A stretch of 64,000 nt of DNA from Streptomyces sp. NL15-2K (GTDB taxonomy: Bacteria; Actinomycetota; Actinomycetes; Streptomycetales; Streptomycetaceae). The first letter of the stretch is position 1, and each line of letters opens with the position of its first letter. Of this stretch, positions 45,818 to 56,263 are shown piece by piece. Both the position numbers and the translations under genes were made by a program. The notes beneath the pieces were generated by a model. The model saw only the letters and a program-made list of their open reading frames with translations, made no database searches and was not told where the DNA came from. The stretch is taken from assembly GCF_030551255.1 (NCBI RefSeq), contig NZ_CP130630.1, positions 2,957,501-3,021,500 of the forward strand, given 5' to 3'.

Positions 45818-45884
45818 CGGCTTCTCCGCTGTACGTCGGCCTCGACACGCGTCCCTCCCAAGGTCCGCCCGGCAGGCGGCCGGG

Positions 45885-47288
45885 TCAGGCTCCGAGTTCG
45901 CGAACCGCCTGCGCGAACGCGTCACCGCGCTGGTTGTAGTTGGTGAACATGTCCATGGAGGCACAGGCCGGGGCCAACAGGACCGTGTCGCCTTCGACCG
46001 CGAGCCGCTTGGCCTCCTGGACGGCCTGGAGCATCGCCCCAGTGTCGGTCCGGTCGAGGTCGACGACGGGTACTTCCGGGGCGTGTCGCGCGAGGGCTTC
46101 ACGGATCAGCGCTCGATCCGCGCCGATCAGCACCGCCCCGCGAAGTCGCTTTGCCGACTTGGCGACCAGCTCGTCGAAGGCGGCGCCCTTCGCCAGCCCG
46201 CCCGCGATCCACACGATCGACTCGTACGCCGCCAAAGACGCCTCGGCCGCATGCGTGTTGGTGGCCTTGGAGTCGTCGATGTACGCGACCCCGTCCACAT
46301 CCCCGACATGCGCGATGCGGTGGGCGTCCGGGATGAAGGCCCGCAGACCGTCCCGTACGGCCGCGGCGGGCACCCCGAAGGCGCGCGCGAGGGCCGCCGC
46401 CGCAAGGGCGTTGGCGATGTTGTGCGGGGCGGGCGGGTGGACGTCGGAGACCTCGGCGAGCTCCTGGGCGTTCTTCTGCCGGTCCTCCACGAAGGCGCGG
46501 TCGACCAGGATGCCGTCCACGACGCCGAGTTGGGACGGGGCTGGCGGGCCGAGGGTGAAGCCGACGGCCCGGCAGCCCTCCTCGACGTCGGCAGCGCGCA
46601 CCAGGTCCTCGGTGGCCTTGTCGGCGACGTTGTAGACGCAGGCGACGCGGTTGCCCTCGTAGATACGGCCCTTGTCGGCGGCGTAGGCCTCCATGGAGCC
46701 GTGCCAGTCGAGGTGGTCGGGCGCGAGGTTCAGCACGGCGGCGGAGTGGGCGCGCAGGGAGGGGGCCCAGTGGAGCTGGTAGCTCGACAGCTCCACGGCG
46801 AGGACGTCGTACTTCTCCTCCCCGAGCACCGTGTCCAGCAGGGAGACGCCGATGTTGCCGACGGCGGCCGTGCGCAGGCCCGCCGCCTTCAGGATCGAGG
46901 CGAGCATCTGGACGGTGGTGGTCTTGCCGTTGGTGCCGGTGACGGCGAGCCAGGGGGCGGCGTCGGGGCCGCGCAGCCGCCAGGCGAGCTCGACGTCGCC
47001 CCAGATCGGAACCCCGGCAACGCGTGCCGCCGCGAACAGCGGCTTGTCGGGCTTCCAGCCGGGCGCGGTGACGATCAGCTCGGTGCCCTCCGGCAGGGTC
47101 GACCCGTCGCCGAGGCGCACGGTGATGCCCAGCGCCTCCAGCTCGGCGGCCTGCGCACGGGCCCGCTCGTCGTCGCCGTCGTTGACGACCGTCACGACAG
47201 CGCTGAGGCCGTGCAGCACCTTGGCCGCCGGGATACCTGAGACGCCGAGCCCGGCGACGGTGACGTTCTTGCCCTGCCAGTCGGTCAC
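45885..47288 (-). CDS. murD: UDP-N-acetylmuramoyl-L-alanine--D-glutamate ligase
   Basis: 467 residues from GTG 47288, which overlaps the mraY stop as GTGA; ATG 47303 in frame would add five residues. Adds D-Glu to UDP-MurNAc-L-Ala. N-terminal Rossmann segment [15 protein letters not shown], central ATPase domain with the P-loop [10 protein letters not shown] (about 117-126), and C-terminal domain with [15 protein letters not shown]. The long upstream open frame is a shadow of mraY. Confidence 0.97.
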   Translation of the reverse strand: MTDWQGKNVTVAGLGVSGIPAAKVLHGLSAVVTVVNDGDDERARAQAAELEALGITVRLGDGSTLPEGTELIVTAPGWKPDKPLFAAARVAGVPIWGDVELAWRLRGPDAAPWLAVTGTNGKTTTVQMLASILKAAGLRTAAVGNIGVSLLDTVLGEEKYDVLAVELSSYQLHWAPSLRAHSAAVLNLAPDHLDWHGSMEAYAADKGRIYEGNRVACVYNVADKATEDLVRAADVEEGCRAVGFTLGPPAPSQLGVVDGILVDRAFVEDRQKNAQELAEVSDVHPPAPHNIANALAAAALARAFGVPAAAVRDGLRAFIPDAHRIAHVGDVDGVAYIDDSKATNTHAAEASLAAYESIVWIAGGLAKGAAFDELVAKSAKRLRGAVLIGADRALIREALARHAPEVPVVDLDRTDTGAMLQAVQEAKRLAVEGDTVLLAPACASMDMFTNYNQRGDAFAQAVRELGA

Positions 47289-48358
47289 TTGTCCGCTGCC
47301 CATCCCGCGTAGAAGAGGCCCAGTCCGACGATCACACAGATGCCCTGGATGATCCAGAAGCGGACCACGACAAGGACTTCGGACCACCCCTTGAGTTCGA
47401 AGTGGTGCTGGAGTGGCGCCATGCGGAAGACGCGCTTTCCGGTCATGCGGAAGGAGCCGACCTGGATGACGACCGACATGGTGATGAGGACGAACAGGCC
47501 GCCGAGGAGCGCCAGCAGCAGCTCCGTGCGCGAGCAGATCGCGAGGCCGGCGAGCACACCGCCGAGCGCGAGCGAACCGGTGTCGCCCATGAAGATCTTG
47601 GCGGGCGAGGTGTTCCACCACAGGAAGCCGAGGCAGGCTCCCATCAACGCCGCGGAGACGACGGCGAGGTCGAGCGGATCGCGCACTTCGTAGCAGGCGC
47701 CCGGGTTGGTCAGACTCTCGCCGTTGGCGCAGGACTCCTGGAACTGCCAGACGCCGATGAAGGTGTAGGCGCCGAAGACGAGGACGGAGGCGCCGGTGGC
47801 GAGGCCGTCCAGACCGTCGGTCAGGTTCACGCCGTTCGACATCGCGAGGATCATGAACAGCGCCCAGACGACGAACAGCACCGGACCGATGGTCCAGCCG
47901 AAGTCCGTGATGAACGACAACTTCGTGGAGGCCGGGGTGTTGCCGCGGGCGTCCGAGAACTGCAGCGAGAGCACCGCGAAGCTGATGCCGACGATCAGCT
48001 GGCCGGCCATTTTCGCCTTGGCCCGCAGGCCGAGCGAACGCCGCTTGACGATCTTGATGTAGTCGTCGAGGAAGCCGACCAGGCCCATGCCTACCATCAG
48101 GCCGAGCACCAGCAGACCGGAGTAGGTCGGGGTGTAGCCGGTGATGACCTTGGACAGGAAGTACGCGGCGACCGTCGCGAAGATGAAGGCGATACCGCCC
48201 ATCGTCGGAGTACCGCGCTTGCTGCCGTGTGTGCGCGGGCCGTCGTCGCGGATGTACTGGCCGTAGCCCTTGCGCGCGAGCAGCTTGATCAGCAGCGGGG
48301 TGCCGACCAGCGTCAGGAAGAGGCCAATGACTCCTGCGAACAGGATCTGCTTCATCAT
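47285..48358 (-). CDS. mraY: Phospho-MurNAc-pentapeptide transferase (MraY)
   Basis: 357 residues with ten membrane helices. Transfers phospho-MurNAc-pentapeptide to undecaprenyl phosphate, making lipid I. Signature motifs are PTMGGIAFI, the aspartate pair in [34 protein letters not shown] and the C-terminal [18 protein letters not shown] 48358 overlaps the end of murF by 4 nt. Confidence 0.98.
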   Translation of the reverse strand: MMKQILFAGVIGLFLTLVGTPLLIKLLARKGYGQYIRDDGPRTHGSKRGTPTMGGIAFIFATVAAYFLSKVITGYTPTYSGLLVLGLMVGMGLVGFLDDYIKIVKRRSLGLRAKAKMAGQLIVGISFAVLSLQFSDARGNTPASTKLSFITDFGWTIGPVLFVVWALFMILAMSNGVNLTDGLDGLATGASVLVFGAYTFIGVWQFQESCANGESLTNPGACYEVRDPLDLAVVSAALMGACLGFLWWNTSPAKIFMGDTGSLALGGVLAGLAICSRTELLLALLGGLFVLITMSVVIQVGSFRMTGKRVFRMAPLQHHFELKGWSEVLVVVRFWIIQGICVIVGLGLFYAGWAADK

Positions 48359-49761
48359 CGGGCGGCGACCTCACCCTCGGCACCGGTCTCGATGAGCGCC
48401 TGCGCCACGCTCTCGAGCCCGACCGACCGGGACGCCTTCACGAGAACGACGTCTCCCGGGCGCAACTCGCTGCGCAACAGGTCGACAGCCGCCTGTGCGT
48501 CGGACACGTGCACCGACTCCTCACCCCACGAACCCTCGTTATATGCGCCCAGTTGCAGCCAGGACGCTTCCCTGCCCCCGACCGCGACGAGCTTGCTGAC
48601 GTTGAGCCGGACGGCGAGCCGTCCGACCGCGTCGTGCTCGGCGAGCGCCTCGTCCCCGAGCTCGGCCATCTTGCCGAGCACCGCCCAGGTCCGCCGCCCC
48701 TTGCCCATGGCCGCCAGCGCGCGCAAAGCCGCTCGCATGGACTCGGGGTTCGCGTTGTAGGCGTCGTTGACGACCGTCACGCCGTCCGGGCGCTCGGTGA
48801 CCTCCATCCGCCAGCGGGAGAGGGAGCCCGCCTCGGAGAGCGCGGTGGCGATCTCTTCCGCGGACATGCCCAGTTCGTGGGCGACGGCGGCCGCGGCGAG
48901 CGCGTTCGACACGTGGTGCTCACCGTACAGGCGCATGGTCACATCGCTTGCACCGGAGGGTGTGTGAAGCCTGAAGGCGGGCTGTCCGCTGTCCGTGAGT
49001 CTCACGTTCTCGGCGCGTACGTCCGCTTCGCCGGACTCTCCGAAAAGGATCACCTTCGCCTTCGTACGGGATGCCATGGCCCGTACGAGGGGATCGTCGG
49101 CGTTGAGGACCGCGGTGCCCTCTTCCGGAAGGGCTTCTACGAGTTCGCCCTTGGCCTGCGCGATCTGCTCGCGGCCGCCGAACTCGCCGATGTGCGCGGT
49201 GCCGACGTTGAGCACCAGGCCGATCTTCGGGGGCGTCAGGCCGGTGAGGTAGCGGATGTGGCCGATGCCGCGGGCGCCCATCTCCAGCACGAGGAACTTC
49301 GTCTCCTCGGTGGCGCTGAGCGCGGTCAGCGGCAGCCCGATCTCGTTGTTGAACGAGCCCGGGGTCCACACCGTCGGCGCCTTGCGCTGGAGCACCTGCG
49401 CGATCAGGTCCTTGGTGCTGGTCTTGCCCGCGGACCCGGTGAGGGCGACGAGGGTGGCGCCGAGGCGTCGTACGACATGACGCGCGAGGGCACCGAGGGC
49501 CGTCTGGACGTCGTCGACGACGATCGCGGGCACTGAGACCGGGCGCGATGCCAGGACGGCGACGGCTCCCGCCGCCACGACCGCGGCCGCGAAGTCGTGG
49601 CCGTCCACGCGCTCACCGGCGAAGGCGGCGAAGAGGGCGCCGGGTTCCACCTCTCTGGAGTCCCGGACGACCGGTCCGGTGACCTGCACGGACGGATCCG
49701 GTATGTCGTACGTCTGCCCGCCGACGACTGCTGCGATCTCGGCGAGAGAGAGGGCGATCAC
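48355..49761 (-). CDS. murF: UDP-MurNAc-tripeptide--D-Ala-D-Ala ligase
   Basis: 468 residues from GTG 49761, four bases after the murE stop. Adds the D-Ala-D-Ala dipeptide to complete the stem pentapeptide. N-terminal substrate domain with [28 protein letters not shown]-loop [12 protein letters not shown] (about 107-118), the [10 protein letters not shown] motif, and C-terminal [16 protein letters not shown]. The open frame continues upstream to 49854 without family similarity. Confidence 0.97.
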   Translation of the reverse strand: MIALSLAEIAAVVGGQTYDIPDPSVQVTGPVVRDSREVEPGALFAAFAGERVDGHDFAAAVVAAGAVAVLASRPVSVPAIVVDDVQTALGALARHVVRRLGATLVALTGSAGKTSTKDLIAQVLQRKAPTVWTPGSFNNEIGLPLTALSATEETKFLVLEMGARGIGHIRYLTGLTPPKIGLVLNVGTAHIGEFGGREQIAQAKGELVEALPEEGTAVLNADDPLVRAMASRTKAKVILFGESGEADVRAENVRLTDSGQPAFRLHTPSGASDVTMRLYGEHHVSNALAAAAVAHELGMSAEEIATALSEAGSLSRWRMEVTERPDGVTVVNDAYNANPESMRAALRALAAMGKGRRTWAVLGKMAELGDEALAEHDAVGRLAVRLNVSKLVAVGGREASWLQLGAYNEGSWGEESVHVSDAQAAVDLLRSELRPGDVVLVKASRSVGLESVAQALIETGAEGEVAAR

Positions 49762-49765
49762 AAGT

Positions 49766-51295
49766 TCATCCCTGGGTCTTCTGGATAGCTTCGCGAAGCA
49801 CCTGGCGGTCGTCGAAGGGACGCACCACCCCGGCGATGTCCTGGCCCTGCTCATGGCCCTTGCCCGCGACCAGCACGGTGTCGCCGGGCCGTGCGCGGGC
49901 CACGGCGGCGGCGATCGCGGCGGCCCGGTCCTCGAAGACCTGGACCTCGCCGCGCTCGTGTGCCGGCACGGACGCCGCGCCCTCGAGCATGGCGGCGAGG
50001 ATCGCGAGGGGGTCCTCGGAGCGGGGGTTGTCGGAGGTCAGTACGGCCGTGTCGGCGAGCCGGGCCACGGCGGCGCCCATCGGCCCGCGTTTGGTCTTGT
50101 CGCGGTCGCCGCCGCAGCCGAGCACCACGTGCAGGCTGCCCTCGGTGACCTTGCGGAGCGCCTTGAGGACCGATTCGACCGCGTCCGTCTTGTGGGCGTA
50201 GTCGACGACCGCGAGGTACGGCTGCCCGGCGTCCACGCGCTCCAGCCGGCCGGGCACGCCCGGCACCGCGGCGATGCCGTCGGCGGCGGTCTGCGGGTCG
50301 AGGCCCGCGGCGGCGAGGGCGACGATCGCGGCGAGGGTGTTGGCCACGTTGAAGGGCCCGGCGAGCGGGGACTTGGCGGTGATCCGCTCGTCCTTGGGGC
50401 CGATCACGGTGAAGGTCGAGTCCAGCGGTCCGACGTGGACGTCGTCGGCGCGCCAGTCGGCGTCCGGGTGCCCCTCGGCGGAGAAGGTGACCACCGGGAC
50501 GGTGGCCTCCCTGGCGAGCCTGCGGCCGTACTCGTCGTCGACGTTGACCACGCCGAGTTTGCTGCGTTTCGGCGTGAACAGCTGTGCCTTGGCCCGGAAG
50601 TAGTCCTCCATGTCGGAGTGGAACTCCATGTGTTCCGGGCTGAGGTTGGTGAAGACGCCGATGTCGAAGACGCAGCCGTCGACGCGCCCGAGCACGAGGG
50701 CGTGGCTGGAGACCTCCATGGCGACCGCCTCGACGCCGCGCTCGCGCATGACCGCGAACAGGGCCTGGAGGTCGGTGGCCTCGGGGGTGGTGCGCTCGGA
50801 CTTGATGCGCTCGTCGCCGATGCGCATCTCGACCGTGCCGATGAGGCCGGTGCTGCGCACGGTTTTGAGGCCACCCTCGACCAGGTAGGCGGTGGTGGTC
50901 TTGCCCGACGTACCGGTGATGCCGATCTGGAGCAGGTCGCGGCCCGGGTGGCCGTAGATCGTGGCCGCCAGTTCGCCCATCCGCGCGCGCGGGTCGTCGA
51001 CGACCAGGACCGGGAGCCCGGTCGCGGCGGCGCGCTCGGCGCCCGTCGGGTCGGTCAGCACGGCGGCCGCGCCGAGGCCGGCGGCCTGCGTGACGAAGTC
51101 GGCGCCGTGCAGCCGGGCGCCCGGGAGGGCGGCGTACAGGTCGCCGGGGCGGACGGCGCGTGAGTCGTGGGTGATGCCCGTGACCTCGACCGTGCTCTGC
51201 GGGCTCTGCGACGGCGCGGCGCCCAGCTGATCGGCCAGCTCCGCGAGGGGTGTGGCGGAGACCTGGACCGGCCGGGGCGGTCCCGGATATGTCAC
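49766..51295 (-). CDS. murE: UDP-MurNAc-L-Ala-D-Glu--diaminopimelate ligase
   Basis: 509 residues from GTG 51295. Adds diaminopimelate to the stem; the DNPRSEDP motif (DNPR) marks DAP rather than Lys specificity, in keeping with LL-DAP walls of streptomycetes. P-loop TGTSGKTTTAYLVEGGL and the N-terminal DSRAVRPGDLYAALPG are present. The frame is open to GTG 51430, but the extra 45 codons have clearly lower third-position GC than the rest and no family match, while GTG 51295 has AGAAGGG upstream; the longer form cannot be excluded. Confidence 0.95.
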   Translation of the reverse strand: MTYPGPPRPVQVSATPLAELADQLGAAPSQSPQSTVEVTGITHDSRAVRPGDLYAALPGARLHGADFVTQAAGLGAAAVLTDPTGAERAAATGLPVLVVDDPRARMGELAATIYGHPGRDLLQIGITGTSGKTTTAYLVEGGLKTVRSTGLIGTVEMRIGDERIKSERTTPEATDLQALFAVMRERGVEAVAMEVSSHALVLGRVDGCVFDIGVFTNLSPEHMEFHSDMEDYFRAKAQLFTPKRSKLGVVNVDDEYGRRLAREATVPVVTFSAEGHPDADWRADDVHVGPLDSTFTVIGPKDERITAKSPLAGPFNVANTLAAIVALAAAGLDPQTAADGIAAVPGVPGRLERVDAGQPYLAVVDYAHKTDAVESVLKALRKVTEGSLHVVLGCGGDRDKTKRGPMGAAVARLADTAVLTSDNPRSEDPLAILAAMLEGAASVPAHERGEVQVFEDRAAAIAAAVARARPGDTVLVAGKGHEQGQDIAGVVRPFDDRQVLREAIQKTQG

Positions 51296-51473
51296 GGGTG
51301 CACCCTTCTGGGTGGTTTGGGACTGATCAGCGTGTGGCACGGCGGTGAGCGTACCGGGCGCACCCGCCTGGGGGCGAAGTGAGGGGCTGGCCGCGCTCCG
51401 GTTCCCGGGATCGGGGGTGATCGTTGTCACGAGGTGGTTCCTGGTGGCTCGGTGCTGATCGGAATGTGGCTGA

Positions 51474-53447
51474 TCAGGGCTTGTAGGTGACCGGGAAGTT
51501 GGCGGCCCTCGCGCCGGTCGGCGGGACCTGGAGGGACTTCAGGGCGAACTCCATGACCTGTTTGTAGACAGGTCCGCAGATCTGGCCGCCGAAGTAGCTG
51601 CCCTTGGTGGCGTTCTGGATGGCGCAGTAGACGGTGACGCGGGGCTGGTCCGCGGGCGCGAATCCGGCGAACGACGATGTGTAGCCCTTGTACTTGCCGG
51701 TGGCCGGATCCACACGGTTGGCCGTGCCCGTCTTGCCCGCGACGCGGTAGCCGGGGATCCGCGCCTTGGTGCCGGTGCCCTCCTCGTCGTCCACCACCGA
51801 CTCCAGCATCCGGGCCAGCGTCTTCGCCGTCTTTTCGCTGACCACCCTGGTCTTCTTGGGCGTCGCGGCAGGCGTGAAGCGACCGTCGGGTCCCTTCGTG
51901 CCGCGGACGAGCGTGGGGTCGACGCGTACGCCGTCGTTGGCGATGGTCGAGTAGACGGACGCCGCCTGCATCGCGCTGAGGGACACGCCCTGGCCGAAAG
52001 GAATCGTGTACTGCTGCGAGGTCGACCACTGGTCCGGCGCCACGAGGATGCCCGGCGTCTCACCGGGGAAGCCGAGGCCGGTGGGGCTGCCGAGGCCGAA
52101 TTTGCGCAGGTATGAGTAGAGGACCTGATTGGCCTGCTTCTGCGACGAGCCGAGCTGGCCGGTGGCCAGGATGGTGCCGATGTTGCTGGACTTGGCGAGC
52201 ACGCCGTTGAGCGTGAGGTACCAGGTCGGGTGGTCGATGTCGTCCTTGAACAGCCGGTCGCCGCGGTGCAGCCGGTTGGGCACGACGACGTGCGTCAGCG
52301 GGTTGGCGACGTTCTCCTCCAGCACGGCGGCCATCGACATGACCTTGGCGGTCGAGCCGGGCTCGAACGCGTCCTGGACGGCGGCGTTGCCCATGTCCGC
52401 CGACCTGGCTTCGGACAGGTCGTTCGGGTCGAAGCCCGGCGAGTTGGCCATGGCGAGGACCTCGCCGGTCCGTGTGTCCTGCACGATCACATAGCCGCGG
52501 TCCGCCCCGGACTTCTTCACCTGCTCGGTGATCGCGTTCTGCGCGGCCCACTGGATGTCGCGGTCGATGGTGAGCTCGACGTCGCTGCCGGGCACGGCGG
52601 GCGTCTCGGTGGAGCCGACGGTCGGCACCTGGCGGCCCCCGGCCTGGGCGTAGCGGATCTCGCCGTCCTTGCCGGCCAGCAGGCCGTTCAGCTGCTGTTC
52701 GACGCCGCCGCCGCCCTTGCCGTCGGCGTTGACCCAGCCCAGTATCCCGGCGGCGAGGTCGCCGTTGGGGTAAACCCGCTTGGTGGTGGGGACGGCGAGG
52801 ACGCCCGCGAGGACGTTGACCGTGCTCTTGTCGGTCTCGGACTTGGTGGCCAGCGCGGTCTTCAGGTCCTTGATCTGCTTCCAGACCTGCGGGGTCTGGC
52901 GGCTCGCGAGCACGACGTAACGCAGCTTCTTGTCCTTGGGCCGGAGCTTTTGGACGACCGCCTCCTGCTCCTGGCCGAGGATCGGGGCGAGCAGAGCGGC
53001 CGCCTGCTCGGGCCCGTCGTCGACCTTCAGCTGCTCGCGGGTGAACAGCGTGGGGTCGGCCGTGATGGTGTACGCGTCGACGCTGGTCGCGAGGGCCACG
53101 CCGGTGCGGTCGGTGATCCCGCCGCGCTCGGCGGCCAGGGTGTAGCCGACGTACCGGTTCTGCTCGGCCTTGGCGGCGTAGGTGCTCGCGTCGACGGCCT
53201 GCACCTGGAGGAGCCGTACGACGAAGGCGATCAGTACGAGCGTCAGCGCGACGCCGACCAGGCGGAGCCGGGGGCGGGGGCTGCCCAGCCGGATGACTCG
53301 GGGCATGGGCCGGGGCCCTGGCGGGCGGCGGGCCGGACGGGCGCCGGGTCCCGGGCGCCGCTGGCCGACGGGGCGGGCGGAGCGCTCGGGGCGTGCGGGT
53401 CCGGGCACGCGGCGGCGCGGCGGTTCCCTGTCGGACACTTCCGTCAC
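51474..53447 (-). CDS. ftsI: FtsI/PBP3 septal transpeptidase
   Basis: 657 residues. Class B penicillin-binding protein that crosslinks septal peptidoglycan with FtsW. A Pro/Arg-rich cytoplasmic tail (1-~60), one membrane helix (about 63-83), the pedestal domain, and the transpeptidase domain with Ser365-Thr-Ala-Lys368 (nucleophile serine), Ser420-Ser-Asn422 and Lys572-Thr-Gly574. No PASTA domains. The GTG start overlaps the ftsL-like stop by 4 nt. Confidence 0.97.
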   Translation of the reverse strand: MTEVSDREPPRRRVPGPARPERSARPVGQRRPGPGARPARRPPGPRPMPRVIRLGSPRPRLRLVGVALTLVLIAFVVRLLQVQAVDASTYAAKAEQNRYVGYTLAAERGGITDRTGVALATSVDAYTITADPTLFTREQLKVDDGPEQAAALLAPILGQEQEAVVQKLRPKDKKLRYVVLASRQTPQVWKQIKDLKTALATKSETDKSTVNVLAGVLAVPTTKRVYPNGDLAAGILGWVNADGKGGGGVEQQLNGLLAGKDGEIRYAQAGGRQVPTVGSTETPAVPGSDVELTIDRDIQWAAQNAITEQVKKSGADRGYVIVQDTRTGEVLAMANSPGFDPNDLSEARSADMGNAAVQDAFEPGSTAKVMSMAAVLEENVANPLTHVVVPNRLHRGDRLFKDDIDHPTWYLTLNGVLAKSSNIGTILATGQLGSSQKQANQVLYSYLRKFGLGSPTGLGFPGETPGILVAPDQWSTSQQYTIPFGQGVSLSAMQAASVYSTIANDGVRVDPTLVRGTKGPDGRFTPAATPKKTRVVSEKTAKTLARMLESVVDDEEGTGTKARIPGYRVAGKTGTANRVDPATGKYKGYTSSFAGFAPADQPRVTVYCAIQNATKGSYFGGQICGPVYKQVMEFALKSLQVPPTGARAANFPVTYKP

Positions 53448-54031
53448 CTGCCGGGGGTCGGGGTCGTGTAGGGCTGGGGGATCTGGGCGGGCGGGGGTGG
53501 GATGCGGGTGGGTGGGGGCGTCGGAGTCCGCGGGGTGAGCGCGCGGGTCGGCGTGGTGGCCGCCGGGTTCGGGGCGCCGGGCGTCGGAAGCAGGGCGGAG
53601 AGGCCGGCGAGCACCTCGGGCGCGAGGACGAGGGGCATGCGCGCGGAGGCCGGCTCGAGGGCCGGGGCGGGAGAGGGGACGCCCTTGACGGTGCCGTCGG
53701 GGTCGAGGAAGGCCGGGTCGCCGCCGGGCACCATGCCGAGTTCGCGGGCACGGCGCTGGAGGGCCTCGGGTGCGGAGTAGGCGTCGATGTCCCGCTGCAG
53801 GCCCTGTTCCTCGTCGGTGAGGCTCTTGGTCTCCTTCTGCAGATCGTCGAGCTTGAACGACCCCTCGCTGATCGCCGAGTTCAGCACCAGCAGCCCGATG
53901 AGGCCGCCACCGAGGAGGAGTACGACAAGGAGGACGAAGGGGGTACGGGCGGCCTGCCCGGGGCTCGCCGTACCCGGAATGAGCCGGGCCAGACGGGCGG
54001 CCCTGCCCCTCAGCCGGGGTTTCCTACTCAC
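53444..54031 (-). CDS. ftsL: FtsL-like septum formation protein
   Basis: 195 residues from GTG 54031. A short basic cytoplasmic tail, one membrane helix (about 31-52) and a coiled-coil segment (about 55-100, KLDDLQKETKSLTDEEQGLQRDIDAYS), the FtsL/DivIC layout, then ~100 residues of Pro/Thr-rich extracellular tail ending in PPPTRIPPPPAQIPQ. Function rests on position between rsmH and ftsI and on this layout rather than on motifs. The start could be at 54064, adding 11 residues. Confidence 0.85.
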   Translation of the reverse strand: MSRKPRLRGRAARLARLIPGTASPGQAARTPFVLLVVLLLGGGLIGLLVLNSAISEGSFKLDDLQKETKSLTDEEQGLQRDIDAYSAPEALQRRARELGMVPGGDPAFLDPDGTVKGVPSPAPALEPASARMPLVLAPEVLAGLSALLPTPGAPNPAATTPTRALTPRTPTPPPTRIPPPPAQIPQPYTTPTPGR

Positions 54032-54073
54032 TCGCCCTCCCCCGAGTCCAAATCCCCAACTCACTCACGCCCC

Positions 54074-55030
54074 TCACTCGACGTCCTCCCTGATGCGCTG
54101 AGCCCCGCGCAGTCGCGCCGGTGCCGCCCGCCGGTTCTCGGCGACCTCTTCCTCGGTGGGAAGTTCGGCACCGCGCGTGAGCAGCTTGAGCCGGGGCTGG
54201 TAGCGCTCGGGGACCACGGGCAGCCCGGCCGGGGCGGTGGAGGCGGCGCCCGCCGCGAAGACCTGCTTGACCAGCCGGTCCTCCAGCGAGTGGTACGACA
54301 GCACGGCGATGCGTCCGCCCACGTCGAGCGCCTTCACCGCGGCCGGGATCGCCCGCTCCAGGACGGCGAGTTCGCCGTTGACCTCGATGCGCAGGGCCTG
54401 GAAGGTGCGCTTGGCCGGGTTGCCGCCGGTGCGCTTGGCGGCCTGCGGCAGCGCGTCCCGGATCAGCTCCACGAGCCGCCCGCTGTTCGCGAACGGCTCC
54501 TTCTCACGCTCGCGCACGATCGCGGACACGATCCGCTTGGCCTGCTTCTCCTCGCCGTACGCGCGCAGGATGCGGACGAGCTCGCCGGCCGGGTAGGTGT
54601 TGAGGACCTCGGCGGCGCTCATGCCGGTCGACTGGTCCATGCGCATGTCGAGCGGGGCGTCCTGGGCATAGGCGAAGCCGCGGTCGGCCTCGTCGAGCTG
54701 CATGGAGGAGACGCCGAGGTCGAACAGCACGCCCTGGACGCGCGCGATGCCGAGCCGGTCGAGCACCTCGGGCAGCTCGTCGTACACGGCGTGCACCAAG
54801 GTGGCGCGCTCCCCGTAGGGCGCGAGCCGCTCGCCGGACAGACGCAGGGCCTCCTTGTCGCGGTCGAGGGCGACGAGCCGGGCCTCGCGGAACCGGGCGA
54901 GCAGCGCCTCGCTGTGGCCGCCGAGGCCGAGGGTGCCGTCGACGACCACCGCTCCGGGGCGCTCCAGGGCGGGGGCCAACAGGTCCAGGCACCGCTGGAG
55001 CATCACCGGGACGTGTCGACTCTGGCTCAA
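54074..55030 (-). CDS. rsmH: 16S rRNA (cytosine1402-N4)-methyltransferase
   Basis: 318 residues. Methylates N4 of C1402 in the 16S rRNA P site (MraW). S-adenosylmethionine loop [19 protein letters not shown] (about 29-47), [20 protein letters not shown] (about 102-121) and the C-terminal [19 protein letters not shown]. First gene of the dcw cluster in the window. No mraZ is seen between it and the carbonic anhydrase gene. Confidence 0.97.
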   Translation of the reverse strand: MSQSRHVPVMLQRCLDLLAPALERPGAVVVDGTLGLGGHSEALLARFREARLVALDRDKEALRLSGERLAPYGERATLVHAVYDELPEVLDRLGIARVQGVLFDLGVSSMQLDEADRGFAYAQDAPLDMRMDQSTGMSAAEVLNTYPAGELVRILRAYGEEKQAKRIVSAIVREREKEPFANSGRLVELIRDALPQAAKRTGGNPAKRTFQALRIEVNGELAVLERAIPAAVKALDVGGRIAVLSYHSLEDRLVKQVFAAGAASTAPAGLPVVPERYQPRLKLLTRGAELPTEEEVAENRRAAPARLRGAQRIREDVE

Positions 55031-55083
55031 GTGGGCCTCTCAGGTCCGTCGCGGGACCGTACGTACCGCCGGGTCCCCGCCCT

Positions 55084-55110
55084 CCCCCAGCAAGCTGGGG
55101 GGACCCCCAG
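55084..55110. repeat. CCCCCAGC/GCTGGGGG intergenic hairpin
   Basis: cccccagc (55084-55091) and gctggggg (55094-55101) are inverted around aa and followed by acccccag. This is a familiar hairpin unit between Streptomyces genes. It lies in the leader of rsmH. Confidence 0.6.
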
Positions 55111-55271
55111 TGAAGGGGAGGCCTGCCGGCGCCGGAAGCGTCAGCCGGCCGGGAGCGGGAGGAGGCCGAGCCGTACGTACGCGCCGCGCACGTGGGGAGA
55201 GCTCCGGAAAATCACCGGGGCCTTCCGGGGAAATCAGTCCAGCAGGGAAGCCTCGCCTCCCGCTTCGCGTC

Positions 55272-55299
55272 ACTTTAGTCCACCCTGTCTTCCGGTCAA
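55272..55299 (-). promoter_or_regulatory. rsmH: Candidate promoter of the rsmH-led dcw operon
   Basis: On the - strand TTGACC (55299-55294) and TAAAGT (55277-55272) are 16 bp apart. The transcript would have a leader of about 235 nt containing the hairpin at 55084-55101. Apart from these two elements the gap 55031-55475 holds nothing I can assign. Confidence 0.5.
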
Positions 55300-55475
55300 T
55301 CAACCGGCCTGCGCGTCGCGGGCCGAGGTGCGGGGGTAGCGGTAGAGCGCGAAGAATCACTCGTGCGGCCGCCCGTGCGCCATCCGTGTGGGTTAGCTCA
55401 CAACAAGCCTCAATGACGTTCTTTGTCCTCTCTCACAGCGGGCCGGGAAAGGGCGTGACCAGTACCGTCATAGGT

Positions 55476-56024
55476 ATGACGACTTCCGCATCGGTTCCCG
55501 CAGGTCCCGAAGCCGCCATAGTCACCGGCGGCACCGTCACCGACCGCCTGGTCGAAGCCAACGAGCAGTACGCCGCCGCCTTCTCCGACCCCGGGATGGA
55601 CGCCCGCCCCGTCCTGCACGTCGCCATCGTGGCCTGCATGGACGCCCGTCTCGACCTGCACGCCGCGCTCGGCCTGGAACTCGGCGACTGTCACACCATC
55701 CGCAACGCCGGCGGTGTCGTCACCGACGACGTGATCCGCTCGCTCACCATCAGCCAGCGCAAGCTCGGCACGCGGAGCATCGTCCTGATCCACCACACCG
55801 GCTGCGGCCTGGAGTCGATCACCGAGGACTTCCGCAGCGAGCTGGAGATGGAGGTCGGCCAGCGCCCCGCCTGGGCGGTGGAGTCCTTCCGGGACGTCGA
55901 CCAGGACGTACGGCAGTCCATGCAGCGCGTGCGCACCTCGCCGTTCCTGCTGCACACCGATGACGTGCGAGGATTCGTGTTCGACGTGAAGAGCGGCCTT
56001 CTGCGCGAGATCGATCCCTCGTAA
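55476..56024 (+). CDS. Beta-class carbonic anhydrase
   Basis: 182 residues. Interconverts CO2 and bicarbonate with zinc. Metal ligands are Cys54 in ACMDARLD, His107 and Cys110 in HHTGCG; the Asp56-Arg58 dyad is present. It is the short, Rv1284-like actinobacterial type. ATG 55476 is preceded only by a weak site; GTG 55455 in frame is an alternative. It stands alone, with 239 bp before the next gene. Confidence 0.93.
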   Translation: MTTSASVPAGPEAAIVTGGTVTDRLVEANEQYAAAFSDPGMDARPVLHVAIVACMDARLDLHAALGLELGDCHTIRNAGGVVTDDVIRSLTISQRKLGTRSIVLIHHTGCGLESITEDFRSELEMEVGQRPAWAVESFRDVDQDVRQSMQRVRTSPFLLHTDDVRGFVFDVKSGLLREIDPS

Positions 56025-56263
56025 CCAGACGCTCCAGCTGTCGTTTCGCTGTTAATTTCCGGCCCCAGGGGTACCAAAAAGGCCGCAAGACCCGACATAT
56101 CGCTGGCAGTTGTCCACAGGCGAGTGACACGAATCGGTAACGGCAGCAAGAATGCGGTTGTGGCAACACGCGGAACCTTTCACGCGTGGTGTCCGTGTTT
56201 CGGGGTGGGCCGGTTACGCATCACAGAGCGTCGGCCCGGAAAGAACGGGCCGAGGAGGGCCGG

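Noticed and set aside
51295..51430. N-terminal 45 codons of the long murE frame
   Set aside because: Lower third-position GC than the body of the gene and no family similarity; kept only as an alternative start.
55040..55360. 106-codon frame on the - strand upstream of rsmH
   Set aside because: It runs through the intergenic hairpin repeat and the promoter candidate, has Pro/Arg-rich composition and no ribosome site.
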